The notes: a model not told the origin generated them from the letters alone. A stretch of DNA of 64,000 bases from Pseudomonas frederiksbergensis (GCF_900105495.1 NZ_FNTF01000002.1:5968001-6032000), one strand, 5' to 3'. Shown: positions 1 to 7,914, counted from the stretch's first letter. A program made the numbers and translations.

Positions 1-357
1 CACGGCTTTCTGGATGACACTCAGATCACTGGACTTGGGGATGAAGCCGCTGGCGCCAAACTCACGGGACTTGACCATGATCGAGGCTTCTTCCTGAGCC
101 GACACCATGACCACCGGAATCTGCGGATACTGACCGCGCAACAACACCAGCCCTGAAAAACCGTAGGCCCCCGGCATGTTCAGGTCCAGCAGCACTAGAT
201 CCCAGTCGGACTTCTCGTCCAGACGGGTTTCCAGTTCGGCAATGCTTGCCACTTCCACCAGACGGACTTGCGGGCCCAGGCCCAGGGTCAACGCTTGATG
301 CAGGGCGCTACGGAAAAGAGGGTGGTCATCGGCAATCAGGATTTCGTATGTGGCCAT
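1..357 (-). CDS. erdR: LuxR-type response regulator, receiver part only (cut by window edge)
   Basis: The first 119 codons of a response regulator lie on the minus strand; the C-terminal DNA-binding part is outside the window. The receiver domain is clear: acidic pair D10-D11 in IADDHPLF, phospho-acceptor D58 in LLDLNMPG, and conserved K108 in GFIPKSS. The text and the neighbouring tapT match the Pseudomonas ErdR locus (PA3604 type), a regulator linked in this genus to ethanol oxidation and acetate metabolism. The FixJ/NarL-type effector domain is inferred from the family. The ATG lies about 34 bp downstream (in its own direction) of a hairpin at 391-412. Confidence 0.75.
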   Translation of the reverse strand, partial: MATYEILIADDHPLFRSALHQALTLGLGPQVRLVEVASIAELETRLDEKSDWDLVLLDLNMPGAYGFSGLVLLRGQYPQIPVVMVSAQEEASIMVKSREFGASGFIPKSSDLSVIQKAV

Positions 358-390
358 TTTTCAAATGATCCTGTTTTTCAAACAACTCGA

Positions 391-412
391 GGTACAGCCA
401 CGGAGCTGTACC
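391..412. promoter_or_regulatory. 8-bp inverted repeat upstream of erdR
   Basis: GGTACAGC and GCTGTACC flank a 6-base spacer, about 34 bp upstream of the erdR start codon. It could be an operator or a leader hairpin. No T-run follows on either strand, so a terminator is unlikely. The stretch 413-591 holds no supportable gene. Confidence 0.35.
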
Positions 413-591
413 AACAGGGCACGTTCAACGCCAATCACATGGTTATCCCACGTAAAGAATACGGCGTATCAAACTTTGGCCGCGCCCTAATCGGCGCCAA
501 GCATGCCCAGCGAAGTCGGGGTGGTCAAGGTGCTTGGCCAGTACAGTTCTTTGCAGTATGGGCGACAATCGGCGCGGGACAGGGCGCCGTT

Positions 592-1326
592 TTACACAAA
601 AGGCATCAGTTCGGCGTGTGCCGGTGTTGAAACATTCATTTCAAGCTGATGCTTGGCATCAAGGTAATGCTGGCTGAACACATCGAAATAAGCGTCCAGT
701 GCCGACGCCGCCGCGGTATCACCCGCCAGATCGAGACACAACGCCGCCACTTCGGCTGTGCATAAATGCTCGCTACGGGTCGATCGGCGCAACCGGTACC
801 GCGATAACTTCTCGGGCAACAGGCTCAGGATCGGCAGCCGGTCAAAGTAGGGGCTTTTGCGGAAAATCTTCCGGGCTTCTGTCCAGGTGGCATCCAGCAG
901 AATGAACAGCGGACGCTTCGAACTATCGGCATCGACGCTGTTTGTGACACGTTCGGGTTCGACGTACTCTCCCGGAAACACCAGATAAGGCTGCCATTGC
1001 GGATCGGCCAGCAGCGCCAGCAGTTGCTCGTCAACTTCTGTACGCGACCAGATGAACGCATGGTTATCGCGCACCACATCGGCGATCAGCCAACCGGTGT
1101 TGCTCGGTTTGAACACTTCCTTGCCCGTCATAATCAGGCACACGCCAGAACGGGCCTCGACCTGTGGGCGCCAGGCGCACAGGCAGTGGCTCTCGATCAC
1201 GCGGCAGGCTCGGCAACGCGGCGCCCTCCAGCCTCGGGCCTGAATCGGCTTGATGCCCTCTTCCTCTCGCTCATCGCGCAAGCGGGCTACTGCGTTTGCA
1301 GCAAAGCGTGGGGTTGCTGGGATCAT
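592..1326 (-). CDS. tapT: tRNA-uridine aminocarboxypropyltransferase (DTW domain)
   Basis: This enzyme family transfers the 3-amino-3-carboxypropyl group of S-adenosylmethionine to U47 of tRNA (acp3U47). The 244-residue product closely resembles E. coli YfiP/TapT along its whole length. It has an N-terminal zinc-knuckle-like cluster C38-x2-C41-x6-C48-x-C50, the segments KPSNTG and FIWSRTE, the DTW-type motif in LLDATWTEARK near residue 144, and the C-terminal block CTAEVAALCLDLAGDT. I chose the ATG at 1326; an upstream TTG at 1335 is in frame but has no better ribosome-binding site. It stands alone between erdR and a divergent small exported protein gene. Confidence 0.85.
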   Translation of the reverse strand: MIPATPRFAANAVARLRDEREEEGIKPIQARGWRAPRCRACRVIESHCLCAWRPQVEARSGVCLIMTGKEVFKPSNTGWLIADVVRDNHAFIWSRTEVDEQLLALLADPQWQPYLVFPGEYVEPERVTNSVDADSSKRPLFILLDATWTEARKIFRKSPYFDRLPILSLLPEKLSRYRLRRSTRSEHLCTAEVAALCLDLAGDTAAASALDAYFDVFSQHYLDAKHQLEMNVSTPAHAELMPFV

Positions 1327-1420
1327 CGAAGGCAACGCCGGCAGGGGAAGAAAATCGACACGAAAAACACTCGGCAGGGCAGAAAGTGGCGGCAGTTTAT
1401 CAGAGCAGCCGGCGCAAGCC

Positions 1421-1449
1421 TGTACCGTCCAGGCCTCGTCCCCTATAAT
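1421..1449 (+). promoter_or_regulatory. Probable sigma-70 promoter of the small exported protein gene
   Basis: A perfect TATAAT at 1444-1449 is preceded, after 17 bases, by TGTACC at 1421-1426. The -10 is consensus and the -35 is poor. It lies 66 bp upstream of the ATG at 1516. Confidence 0.45.
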
Positions 1450-1515
1450 TCGCCGCCACTGAACGCACAGTCATGTGACGGGTCGAACCACCAGTCACTG
1501 AACCAGGAGAGTTTC

Positions 1516-1941
1516 ATGCTGCGCCTTATCGTTCCCACCGCTGCCATTTTGCTGGCGTCGTCCTTCAGCGCTCAGGCTGCTTCCTTGAGTGAGCAGAATC
1601 TCAACAGAGAGCTGCGAAACGTCGCCACACAAAGCAGTGTTGGTACTCCACGGGCGATCAACGAAGACATTCTTGATCAGGGCTACACCGTCGAAGGCAA
1701 CACGCTGATCAATCATCTGAGCGTACAAAGCAGCCACGCCAACAAGATGCGTGCCGACCCGAAAGCTGTGTATTTCCAGCTTGGCGCCTCTGTATGCAAC
1801 AACCCATCGTTCCGCAAACTGATGGCCAAGGGTGCGGTCATGCGTTACGACTTCACTGAAGTGAAGACCAACCGCTCAGTCGGCTCCGCCAGCTATCAGG
1901 AATCGGACTGCCCGAAAGCGGCTCCGACCAAGAAGAAGTAA
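1516..1941 (+). CDS. Small exported protein, putative quorum-sensing-regulated virulence factor family
   Basis: The 141-residue product begins with a typical Sec signal peptide (MLRL, hydrophobic core, AQA before residue 21), so it is periplasmic or secreted. The body (LNRELRNVATQSSVGTPRAINEDILDQGYTVEGN split over residues 26-60, then CNNPSFRKLMAKGAVMRYDF) resembles the PA3611 protein that defines the QSregVF family; that gene sits at the same place in P. aeruginosa. Biochemical function is not known. Two cysteines (in SVCNN and ESDCP) could form a disulfide. The ATG at 1516 has AGGAG upstream. The lysine-rich end (TKKK) is a small oddity. Confidence 0.7.
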   Translation: MLRLIVPTAAILLASSFSAQAASLSEQNLNRELRNVATQSSVGTPRAINEDILDQGYTVEGNTLINHLSVQSSHANKMRADPKAVYFQLGASVCNNPSFRKLMAKGAVMRYDFTEVKTNRSVGSASYQESDCPKAAPTKKK

Positions 1942-2136
1942 TCATTGGGAATTGGCGCGCCGCTGTTCATCCTCGGCGCGCAGTTCTGCCAACAGCGCTT
2001 GCAAGTAACGCGAGCGTCGGTCGGCGCCCTCTAGACGTCGGCAACACTCCTCTTCAAGACTCAAATGATTGGTCTCGGCCGATGATTTCAGTAATCGATA
2101 CAGTTGCGTATCGATCTCCAGAATAACTCTGGTCAT
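1942..2136 (-). CDS. Small putative ribbon-helix-helix protein
   Basis: A 64-residue open frame starts with MTRVILEIDTQLYRLLKSSA, a beta strand followed by helices as in Arc/MetJ-type antitoxins and plasmid-stability proteins. GGAGG sits 9 bases before the ATG. Its stop codon abuts the stop of the convergent exported-protein gene at 1941. No toxin gene is adjacent, so a toxin-antitoxin role is not supported. The fold assignment rests on pattern only, and the gene could be a small hypothetical of other type. Confidence 0.5.
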   Translation of the reverse strand: MTRVILEIDTQLYRLLKSSAETNHLSLEEECCRRLEGADRRSRYLQALLAELRAEDEQRRANSQ

Positions 2137-2365
2137 ACCTTCCCGCCTCCATGCTTCTCGCCCTTGCTTGAGCGATAAAAATCCTTCAACAGCTTGTAAC
2201 GAGCGTCCTGCCTTTGACGCAAAGTTGTCGTGTGGTGCCTGTAATTCAGTAAATCAGACTGTCGGACACTCGCCTTGTGTTCGGACGAGCGGTGAAAGCA
2301 CCTTGCAAATCCCCAATAAGCGGTTGCCAGGAAAGACTTTGCGGCGCAATGATCAGTCAGCGAAA

Positions 2366-2395
2366 AACACTATGAGGGTCTAAATTCATAGTGTT
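2366..2395. promoter_or_regulatory. Perfect 10-bp inverted repeat upstream of the LOG-family gene
   Basis: AACACTATGA and TCATAGTGTT are exact inverted copies around a 10-base spacer. They lie in the 366-bp gap 2137-2502, about 108 bp before the ATG at 2503. No T-run follows, so an operator is more likely than a terminator. The rest of the gap shows no gene. Confidence 0.5.
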
Positions 2396-2502
2396 CACGT
2401 TTACTTTTCAGGGCAGGAAAGGGGCTGCCCAATATGTGACTTGTTGTGCCAATGTTTCCTTCATCCAAGGGAAAAACAGAGCCTGTATGGAAGGAGAAGT
2501 TG

Positions 2503-3621
2503 ATGCCTTACCAACCGAATGACCTACTGAGCCGTCATTTTGAAGAAAGCGGCCACGACCTCATCAGAAAGGTCGAAGAGCAACTCAACCTGGTTTCACC
2601 CAACAGCCCCAACATCCCGATTTACCGCGACATGATCCTGACCGTGCTACGCATGGCCCAGGAAGATCACAACCGCTGGAATGCCAAGATCACCCTTCAA
2701 GCCCTGCGTGAACTGGAACACGCTTTCCGTGTTCTGGAGCAATTCAGGGGGCGCCGAAAGGTCACTGTCTTTGGCTCGGCCCGAACACCTATAGAACATC
2801 CCTTATACGGTCTGGCCCGGGAACTTGGCGCCGAGCTGGCGCGCTCGGACCTGATGGTCATTACCGGTGCCGGTGGCGGCATCATGGCGGCGGCCCACGA
2901 AGGTGCTGGCCTGGAACACAGCCTGGGATTCAATATCACCCTGCCCTTCGAGCAACATGCCAATCCCACCGTCAATGGCACCACCAACCTGCTGCCCTTC
3001 CACTTCTTCTTTACCCGCAAGTTGTTTTTCGTCAAGGAAGCCGATGCGCTGGTCCTGTGCCCTGGCGGTTTCGGCACCCTGGATGAAGCGCTGGAAGTGC
3101 TGACACTGATCCAGACAGGCAAAAGTCCGCTGGTGCCCGTGATATTGCTGGACGCGCCCGGCGGCAAGTTCTGGCAAGGTGCGCTGGACTTCATCCACCA
3201 TCAACTGGAGGAAAATCGCTACATCCTGCCGACCGATATGAAACTTGTCAGTCTGGTCTACAGCGCGGAAGACGCTGTTGAGCAGATCAACCAGTTCTAC
3301 AGTAACTTTCACTCCAGTCGCTGGCTCAAGCATCAATTCGTGATCCGCATGAATCACAAGCTCAACGACCAGGCGCTCGAACACATGCAAGAGGCCTTTG
3401 CCGACCTCTGTCTGAGCGATCACTTCCATCAACATGCCTACAGCGGAGAGGAACACGACGAAGCGCAGTTCAGCCACCTGGCACGACTCGCTTTCACCTT
3501 CAACGCCCGTGATCATGGACGCCTGCGGGAACTGGTGGACTACATCAACCTGCCGGAAAACTGGGCACAATCCCAACCCCAGGCGCAACAGCGCTCGCGG
3601 GAACCGTCCAAGGTTACGTAA
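2503..3621 (+). CDS. LOG-family protein (lysine-decarboxylase-like Rossmann fold)
   Basis: The 372-residue protein has the signature PGGFGTLDE near residue 187 and the upstream glycine-rich ITGAGGGIMAAAHEGA near residue 117, both hallmarks of the LOG/TIGR00730 family. Small family members are nucleotide 5'-monophosphate phosphoribohydrolases that release cytokinin-like bases. This one is longer, with about 90 residues of N-terminal helix and a C-terminal extension, so the substrate is uncertain. I chose the ATG at 2503, which has AAGGAG six bases upstream; a GTG at 2446 and an ATG at 2452 are in frame but lack such a site. It converges with recX. Confidence 0.7.
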   Translation: MPYQPNDLLSRHFEESGHDLIRKVEEQLNLVSPNSPNIPIYRDMILTVLRMAQEDHNRWNAKITLQALRELEHAFRVLEQFRGRRKVTVFGSARTPIEHPLYGLARELGAELARSDLMVITGAGGGIMAAAHEGAGLEHSLGFNITLPFEQHANPTVNGTTNLLPFHFFFTRKLFFVKEADALVLCPGGFGTLDEALEVLTLIQTGKSPLVPVILLDAPGGKFWQGALDFIHHQLEENRYILPTDMKLVSLVYSAEDAVEQINQFYSNFHSSRWLKHQFVIRMNHKLNDQALEHMQEAFADLCLSDHFHQHAYSGEEHDEAQFSHLARLAFTFNARDHGRLRELVDYINLPENWAQSQPQAQQRSREPSKVT

Positions 3622-3623
3622 GC

Positions 3624-3660
3624 AAAAAAAACGGCCCGCTATCGAAATAGCGAGCCGTTT
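3624..3660 (-). terminator. Intrinsic terminator of recA-recX (possibly bidirectional)
   Basis: AAACGGC and CGCTAT pair with ATAGCG and GCCGTTT around a CGAA loop. On the minus strand an eight-T run follows, typical of a strong terminator. The plus side has only three T, so it may also weakly serve the LOG gene. Confidence 0.85.
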
Positions 3661-3663
3661 CAG

Positions 3664-4131
3664 TCAATCGTCCATCCCTCGGCCACTGAACAAGCGGCTG
3701 ATCATTTCCATGGAATATCCCCGATAACTCAGGAACCTGCCCTGTTTGGCACGTTCCCCGGCGTCTATCGGCAAATGCCCGGAAAACTTTCGCCGCCAGG
3801 TGTCTTCCAGTTGTTCCTGCCAGTTGATACCACTCTCGCGCAAAGCAAGTTCGATGTCGGTACGCTGCAGGCCGCGCTGGCTCAACTCTTCACGAATACG
3901 CAAAGGGCCATAACCGGAACGGGCACGGTAGGAAACAAAGCTTTCTAGATAACGTGATTCGGACAGCAAGCCTTCTTCCGTCAAGCGGTCGAGTGCCGTG
4001 TCGATCATTTCAGGGAGGGCGCCGCGTTGACGCAGTTTACGCGTCAACTCGACTCGACCGTGCTCGCGTCGAGCGAGCAGGTCCATTGCGGTTCGCCGCA
4101 CCGCGACGAGTGTATCGAGTACGGCGGTCAT
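3664..4131 (-). CDS. recX: Regulatory protein RecX
   Basis: RecX binds RecA filaments and limits RecA activity. The 155-residue product has the family features: [16 protein letters not shown] near the start, three-helix repeats ([32 protein letters not shown]), and a C-terminal repeat ending in [11 protein letters not shown]. Length is normal. It starts 8 bp after the recA stop codon, so it is almost certainly co-transcribed with recA and shares its SOS control. Confidence 0.93.
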   Translation of the reverse strand: MTAVLDTLVAVRRTAMDLLARREHGRVELTRKLRQRGALPEMIDTALDRLTEEGLLSESRYLESFVSYRARSGYGPLRIREELSQRGLQRTDIELALRESGINWQEQLEDTWRRKFSGHLPIDAGERAKQGRFLSYRGYSMEMISRLFSGRGMDD

Positions 4132-4139
4132 CGGATCAA

Positions 4140-5192
4140 TCAGATATCAGCGTCAGCCAGGTCATCAGCAGTCTCTTTGACTGGCGATGCTTTAACGTCC
4201 GGCGCTGGAGTCAGCAACTTGTCGCGCAGTTGCTTCTCGAGCTTGGCGGCGATTTCCGGATTGTCTGCCAGGAACTTGGCCGAGTTAGCCTTGCCCTGAC
4301 CGATCTTGGTGCCTTCATAGGCATACCAGGCGCCGGACTTCTCGACGAAACCGTGCAGCACGCCCAAGTCGATCATCTCACCGTTAAGGTAGATGCCCTT
4401 GCCGTAAAGAATCTGGAACTCGGCCTGACGGAATGGCGAAGCCACCTTGTTCTTCACAACCTTGACGCGGGTTTCGCTACCGACAACCTCGTCACCTTCT
4501 TTCACCGCGCCAGTACGGCGGATGTCCAGACGAACCGAAGCGTAGAACTTCAGCGCGTTACCACCGGTGGTGGTTTCCGGGCTGCCGAACATCACACCGA
4601 TTTTCATACGGATCTGGTTGATGAAGATAACCAAGCAGTTGGCATTCTTGATGTTACCGGTGATTTTACGCAGCGCCTGGGACATCAGACGGGCTTGCAG
4701 GCCCACGTGCATGTCGCCCATTTCGCCTTCGATTTCAGCCTTTGGAACCAGGGCCGCCACGGAGTCGACGATGATCACGTCAACCGCGTTGGAACGCACC
4801 AGCATGTCGGTGATTTCCAGGGCTTGCTCGCCGGTGTCCGGCTGCGAAACCAGCAGGTCGTCGACATTGACGCCCAATTTGCCGGCGTATTCAGGATCGA
4901 GGGCGTGTTCAGCATCGACAAACGCACAGGTCGCGCCAGCTTTTTGAGCCTGGGCGATGACCGACAGGGTCAGCGTGGTTTTACCGGAGGATTCAGGACC
5001 GTAGATTTCAACGATACGGCCTTTTGGCAGACCGCCAATGCCGAGCGCGATGTCCAGACCCAGAGAGCCAGTGGAAATAGCCGGGATCGCCTGACGGTCC
5101 TGATCGCCCATACGCATTACGGCACCCTTGCCGAATTGACGTTCGATCTGACCCAGGGCCGCAGCCAAGGCTTTCTTCTTGTTGTCGTCCAT
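4140..5192 (-). CDS. recA: Recombinase A
   Basis: RecA polymerises on single-stranded DNA, drives strand exchange and promotes self-cleavage of LexA and of phage repressors such as the one at 8289-9032. The 350-residue product shows Walker A GPESSGKT at 65-72, the IVDSVAAL Walker B block, the [14 protein letters not shown] loop L1 and the acidic C-terminal tail. The ATG at 5192 follows GAGGA; an upstream in-frame GTG at 5204 would add four residues and is not favoured. A LexA box lies at 5233-5248. Confidence 0.98.
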   Translation of the reverse strand: MDDNKKKALAAALGQIERQFGKGAVMRMGDQDRQAIPAISTGSLGLDIALGIGGLPKGRIVEIYGPESSGKTTLTLSVIAQAQKAGATCAFVDAEHALDPEYAGKLGVNVDDLLVSQPDTGEQALEITDMLVRSNAVDVIIVDSVAALVPKAEIEGEMGDMHVGLQARLMSQALRKITGNIKNANCLVIFINQIRMKIGVMFGSPETTTGGNALKFYASVRLDIRRTGAVKEGDEVVGSETRVKVVKNKVASPFRQAEFQILYGKGIYLNGEMIDLGVLHGFVEKSGAWYAYEGTKIGQGKANSAKFLADNPEIAAKLEKQLRDKLLTPAPDVKASPVKETADDLADADI

Positions 5193-5232
5193 TAAAGTCC
5201 TCACGTAATCAATAAGGCCTGACGGCCAACAC

Positions 5233-5248
5233 CTGTATAAGTAGCCAG
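5233..5248. promoter_or_regulatory. LexA (SOS) box of recA
   Basis: The 16-mer CTGTATAAGTAGCCAG fits CTG-N10-CAG and lies about 40 bp upstream of the recA start codon. This predicts SOS induction of recA-recX. Confidence 0.75.
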
Positions 5249-5275
5249 TATTATTCCACAGCGTTTCAGGATCGC

Positions 5276-5782
5276 CTACCCCTGATTTGAGATTTCTCCA
5301 GCGACATGGCGCAGCAGCCCCTCTAGCGCGGCCTTCACCGTTTGTCGGCGGACCTCGTCACGGCTGCCTCGAAAGTACTGCACCTCGCTGAACACCTGTT
5401 CTCCAACGCCCCAGGCCAGCCACACGGTACCCACCGGTTTCCTCGGCGAACCACCATCCGGTCCCGCCACACCACTCACCGCTACGGCAAATCGCGCCTG
5501 GCTTTTCTCCTGCGCGCCCCGGACCATGGCCTCGACCACCTCACGACTGACCGCCCCCGCTGTCTCGAACAACACCTCGGGTACATTCAGTTGCAAGGTT
5601 TTCTGACGGTTGGAATAAGTGACATACCCGGCCTCGAACCACGCCGAACTCCCGGGAATGCGGGTGATCGCCTCGCTGATCCCGCCGCCGGTGCAGGACT
5701 CTGCAGCGGTGACATGGGCATTGAGAACCCGCAAGCGCCGGCCAAGTTCAGCGGCCAGTTGGGTGATTTCTTTCACGGTCAT
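5276..5782 (-). CDS. pncC: Nicotinamide-nucleotide amidohydrolase PncC (CinA C-terminal family)
   Basis: The enzyme deamidates NMN to nicotinate mononucleotide in pyridine nucleotide salvage. The 168-residue product is the stand-alone CinA C-terminal domain: [16 protein letters not shown] near residue 25, [10 protein letters not shown], and [11 protein letters not shown] near residue 102. It is often annotated cinA in Pseudomonas, and the cinA-mutS gap is the known tailocin site. Start choice is open: AGGAG directly abuts the ATG at 5782 but lies six bases before an in-frame GTG at 5776, so translation may begin at the GTG two codons in. Confidence 0.88.
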   Translation of the reverse strand: MTVKEITQLAAELGRRLRVLNAHVTAAESCTGGGISEAITRIPGSSAWFEAGYVTYSNRQKTLQLNVPEVLFETAGAVSREVVEAMVRGAQEKSQARFAVAVSGVAGPDGGSPRKPVGTVWLAWGVGEQVFSEVQYFRGSRDEVRRQTVKAALEGLLRHVAGEISNQG

Positions 5783-5856
5783 CTCCTGAGCAAGCGGAAT
5801 GAGAACTACCGTACACGAGCGGATAACGCTTGCAAGGCGCAGGATCGATCAAAATG

Positions 5857-6074
5857 TTAGCGAGCGAGGGCTCTGATATAAGCCTGACAGGCTTGTAAGG
5901 CAATCAGTCCGCGGTTCCGGGCATCGGTGATGGCGATAATTCGTTGCACGCTGCCTGTTCCGCCAGTTGCCGGCCATAACGCCAACCCTGAAAGCGCCAC
6001 CTCAGCGCCGCCGAGCCACCAGACAACACAGCCAGAAACACAACAACGCCAATGATGCGGTAAGACATCGGCAT
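5857..6074 (-). pseudogene. Broken phage spanin (Rz-like) gene, internal deletion and frameshift
   Basis: An open frame starts at the ATG at 6074, overlapping the endolysin stop (TGATG). It encodes a membrane anchor (SYRIIGVVVFLAVL) and then ALRWRFQGWRYGRQLAEQA, typical of the start of a tailocin/phage Rz protein, but ends after about 56 residues in an unrelated tail at 5904. From about 5945 another frame reads IIAITDARNRGLIALQACQAY and stops at 5857, the kind of end such proteins have. The usual 150-residue coiled middle is missing, so I read this as a gene with a central deletion and a frame change. Confidence 0.65.
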
Positions 6075-6637
6075 CAAACCGACGGCTGACATAACACCGC
6101 CCTCGCCCGCGCCCAGAGTTGCAAGCGGTCCTGTAAACCGTTCAGGCCGCCGTTGATGCGACGGGTGATGCTGTTGAACTGGTCACGGTCGGCCAGTTCG
6201 TTGAAGCCATTGCGCTCCCAGAACCAGGCAGCCGATTCAGCGGCCCACCGGGGTTTTTCCAGAAGTGCTGGTAAAAACAGCAAACGATCATCACCGAAGA
6301 GTCCGAGACTGCACTGACGGTAATTGTCGCGACCCGTGATCTGAATCAGGCCTCGGCCACGGTATTTTTGCCCGTCGCCGTCGGCCTCTGGCGTATTACC
6401 CAGGCGTACAGACAGTGCGCCTGTGTCGTACTTTTTCATATATTGAACGCTGCCCAACTCACGCACGTGCTGCAACTGCCCCGACTCGTGGCCGACTTGC
6501 GCAAGAAACGCAGCGATGCGTTTCGGGGTGTTGATGTTGTGGCGGGTCATGGCTGTGTTGAGTGCGGAAATGAAAACGCCCGCTTGGGAGCAGGCGTTGG
6601 GCATAACGATTTGTAGTTGTTGCTGCGTAACAGTCAT
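6074..6637 (-). CDS. GH19 chitinase-like phage endolysin
   Basis: The 187-residue protein is a glycoside hydrolase family 19 lysozyme as found in tailocin lysis cassettes: FLAQVGHESGQL carries the first catalytic glutamate (E51) and REL the second (E60), followed by YRGRGLIQITGRDNY and ESAAWFWERNGFNELAD. It would cut peptidoglycan to release particles once a holin opens the membrane. No signal peptide is seen. The ATG at 6637 follows GGAGG. It looks intact, although its particle genes are gone. A terminator at 6745-6766 separates it from the holin. Confidence 0.85.
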   Translation of the reverse strand: MTVTQQQLQIVMPNACSQAGVFISALNTAMTRHNINTPKRIAAFLAQVGHESGQLQHVRELGSVQYMKKYDTGALSVRLGNTPEADGDGQKYRGRGLIQITGRDNYRQCSLGLFGDDRLLFLPALLEKPRWAAESAAWFWERNGFNELADRDQFNSITRRINGGLNGLQDRLQLWARARAVLCQPSV

Positions 6638-6744
6638 ATAGCCTCCAAAATGCCGTCGGCGACTCGATGTACAAGACTTGGGCAATGATCATGCAGAGGG
6701 TCGATCAGCGGAGTGATCTTCATGGGGGTTTCATCGGGTAATAA

Positions 6745-6766
6745 AAACCCGCTTAAGTGCGGGTTT
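6745..6766 (-). terminator. Intrinsic terminator downstream of the holin
   Basis: AAACCCGC pairs with GCGGGTTT around TTAAGT; on the minus strand the stem is followed by TTTTTATTA. It lies between the holin and the endolysin, which would be transcriptionally split unless read-through occurs. A second hairpin (ACCCGC/GCGGGT, 6793-6810) lacks a T-run. Confidence 0.75.
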
Positions 6767-6857
6767 GAGTGAAAGGTACTTGGCCTTGGGAAACCCGCAT
6801 CCTTGCGGGTCGGATGCCGGTCGGCACCGCTGCTCGCCAGTCCATTGGGCTTTGTGT

Positions 6858-7205
6858 TCAGCGATCCTGGCGGGTATCTCGCGGCGGCACTTCGCAAACG
6901 CCAATCCGCTTGGCCGCCCAGCGCTCATAAAGGCCAATGGCAACGTCTGCCCCAGCCATCGCCGTCAGGCAACCGAATGCGCAAGCCGTCCAGATCGACA
7001 CGCCGGCGGCATACAGCAGCATGATGGCCGAGACCCCGCAGACCATGCAGGCCCCGGATCGCAAGGCCAGACGCCGCAGCAATGACCAGCCGCGGGCGCC
7101 CTCCTTGTCGGCGCGCCACATTTCGCCGGACACCCCACCCACCAGGGCGAGGACGATGACGAGCCAGATCGGCATCTCCAGCAACGCTTGTTGCTCGTTT
7201 GTCAT
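6858..7205 (-). CDS. Phage/tailocin holin
   Basis: The 115-residue membrane protein has three hydrophobic segments (PIWLVIVLALVGGVSG, SGACMVCGVSAIMLLYAAGV and ACAFGCLTAMAGADVAIGL), with a charged segment after the first, as in the HP1-type holin family of Pseudomonas tailocins. Holins permeabilise the inner membrane so that the endolysin can act. The true start is the ATG at 7205, preceded by AGGAGG; the longer open frame upstream only reads through a (CA)15 tract as His-Thr repeats. A C9 run touches the ribosome-binding site, an unusual setting. Confidence 0.8.
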   Translation of the reverse strand: MTNEQQALLEMPIWLVIVLALVGGVSGEMWRADKEGARGWSLLRRLALRSGACMVCGVSAIMLLYAAGVSIWTACAFGCLTAMAGADVAIGLYERWAAKRIGVCEVPPRDTRQDR

Positions 7206-7217
7206 GTCACGCCTCCT

Positions 7218-7226
7218 GGGGGGGGG
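7218..7226. repeat. Mononucleotide G9 tract at the holin ribosome-binding site
   Basis: Nine G on the plus strand are nine C in the holin mRNA, immediately before AGGAGG. Such tracts slip during replication. They can also pair with G-rich Shine-Dalgarno sequences. Confidence 0.95.
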
Positions 7227-7239
7227 TGATTGATGAGTG

Positions 7240-7273
<34 letters not shown>

Positions 7274-7312
7274 CTTTCAAACGGTGTCTCTTGAGATGCC
7301 TGACGGTAGATA

Positions 7313-7366
7313 GGCATTCCAAAAAGCCCGGTGCTGGCCGGGCTTTTCAGTAATGCGGTCCTTCGC
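7313..7366 (-). repeat. 54-bp repeat copy 1, including terminator of tail-fibre-assembly gene
   Basis: The unit runs from GGCATTCC to CCTTCGC and recurs at 7861-7914 with about five mismatches and two one-base gaps. Inside it AAAAGCCCGG pairs with CCGGGCTTTT (7321-7348), a strong intrinsic terminator on the minus strand, 50 bp after the stop codon at 7399. Confidence 0.85.
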
Positions 7367-7398
7367 CTACAGCGGCGGTTGAACAAACCGTGGCGCTC

Positions 7399-7824
7399 TT
7401 ATGCCAACTCAGGCCATACGATGGTCAGCGGAAAATCCGGCTGTTTATTGACTTGTTGGAAGGCGACGCAAAACTGCTTGTAGGCAAGCAGGTAAGCTTC
7501 TTCAGCGGCAGTGGCGTGCCCAAGATCTACTTTGAATTGCAACGCCGTGGATTCAACGCTGGCCGTAATCTTGTCGAGTCGCTGGGCTTTCTCATTGCGC
7601 AGCTGCTCACCCAGCGGCGATTGTGGCCAAGGGAAACCCGAGTTGAAGCTCCATACTCCGTCGGTGTTCACTGCGTTGTAGGAATAGTCGACCTGGTTAG
7701 TGGACAACCCAGTGACCTCCACCCAGAGCTGATCGGATGGAAACTCATCGGTAATGGGGTTAATTGTTTCGAAGATGTTGTCGACTTTGCCTTCAACAAC
7801 GCGTGCGTATTTTTTCATGTTCAT
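7399..7824 (-). CDS. Tail-fibre assembly protein (tailocin/phage remnant)
   Basis: The 141-residue product has the layout of phage tail-fibre assembly chaperones of Pseudomonas tailocins: a short N-terminal strand region (KKYARVVEGKVDNIFET), a central segment with WSFNSGFPWP, and a helical C-terminus (LRNEKAQRLDKITASVES...AYLLAYKQFCVAF) ending in WPELA. These proteins help fold or attach a tail fibre, but no fibre gene is present upstream, so it is an orphan. ATGs at 7824 and 7818 are both possible; AGGG lies upstream. Confidence 0.72.
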   Translation of the reverse strand: MNMKKYARVVEGKVDNIFETINPITDEFPSDQLWVEVTGLSTNQVDYSYNAVNTDGVWSFNSGFPWPQSPLGEQLRNEKAQRLDKITASVESTALQFKVDLGHATAAEEAYLLAYKQFCVAFQQVNKQPDFPLTIVWPELA

Positions 7825-7860
7825 ATCCCTATTAATTTCAATATCTGCCTACATCAGGTG

Positions 7861-7914
7861 GGCATTCCAAAAATGCCCGGCGCTAACCGGACTTTTCAGA
7901 ATGCGATCCTTCGC
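7861..7914 (-). repeat. 54-bp repeat copy 2, relic of a second terminator
   Basis: It is homologous to 7313-7366. It lies upstream of the tail-fibre-assembly gene, where no gene now precedes it. Its stem is degraded (GCCCGG against CCGGAC). It may mark the end of a lost second fibre module. The rest of 7825-8132 shows no supportable gene. Confidence 0.8.

Noticed and set aside
268..630. 120-codon plus-strand open frame over erdR and its upstream gap
   Set aside because: It runs antisense to the erdR receiver domain, whose motifs are clear, and has no ribosome-binding site or recognisable domain.
1942..2136. Toxin-antitoxin module around the small ribbon-helix-helix-like gene
   Set aside because: No partner gene overlaps or adjoins it on the same strand, and the neighbours are an exported protein and a LOG-family gene.
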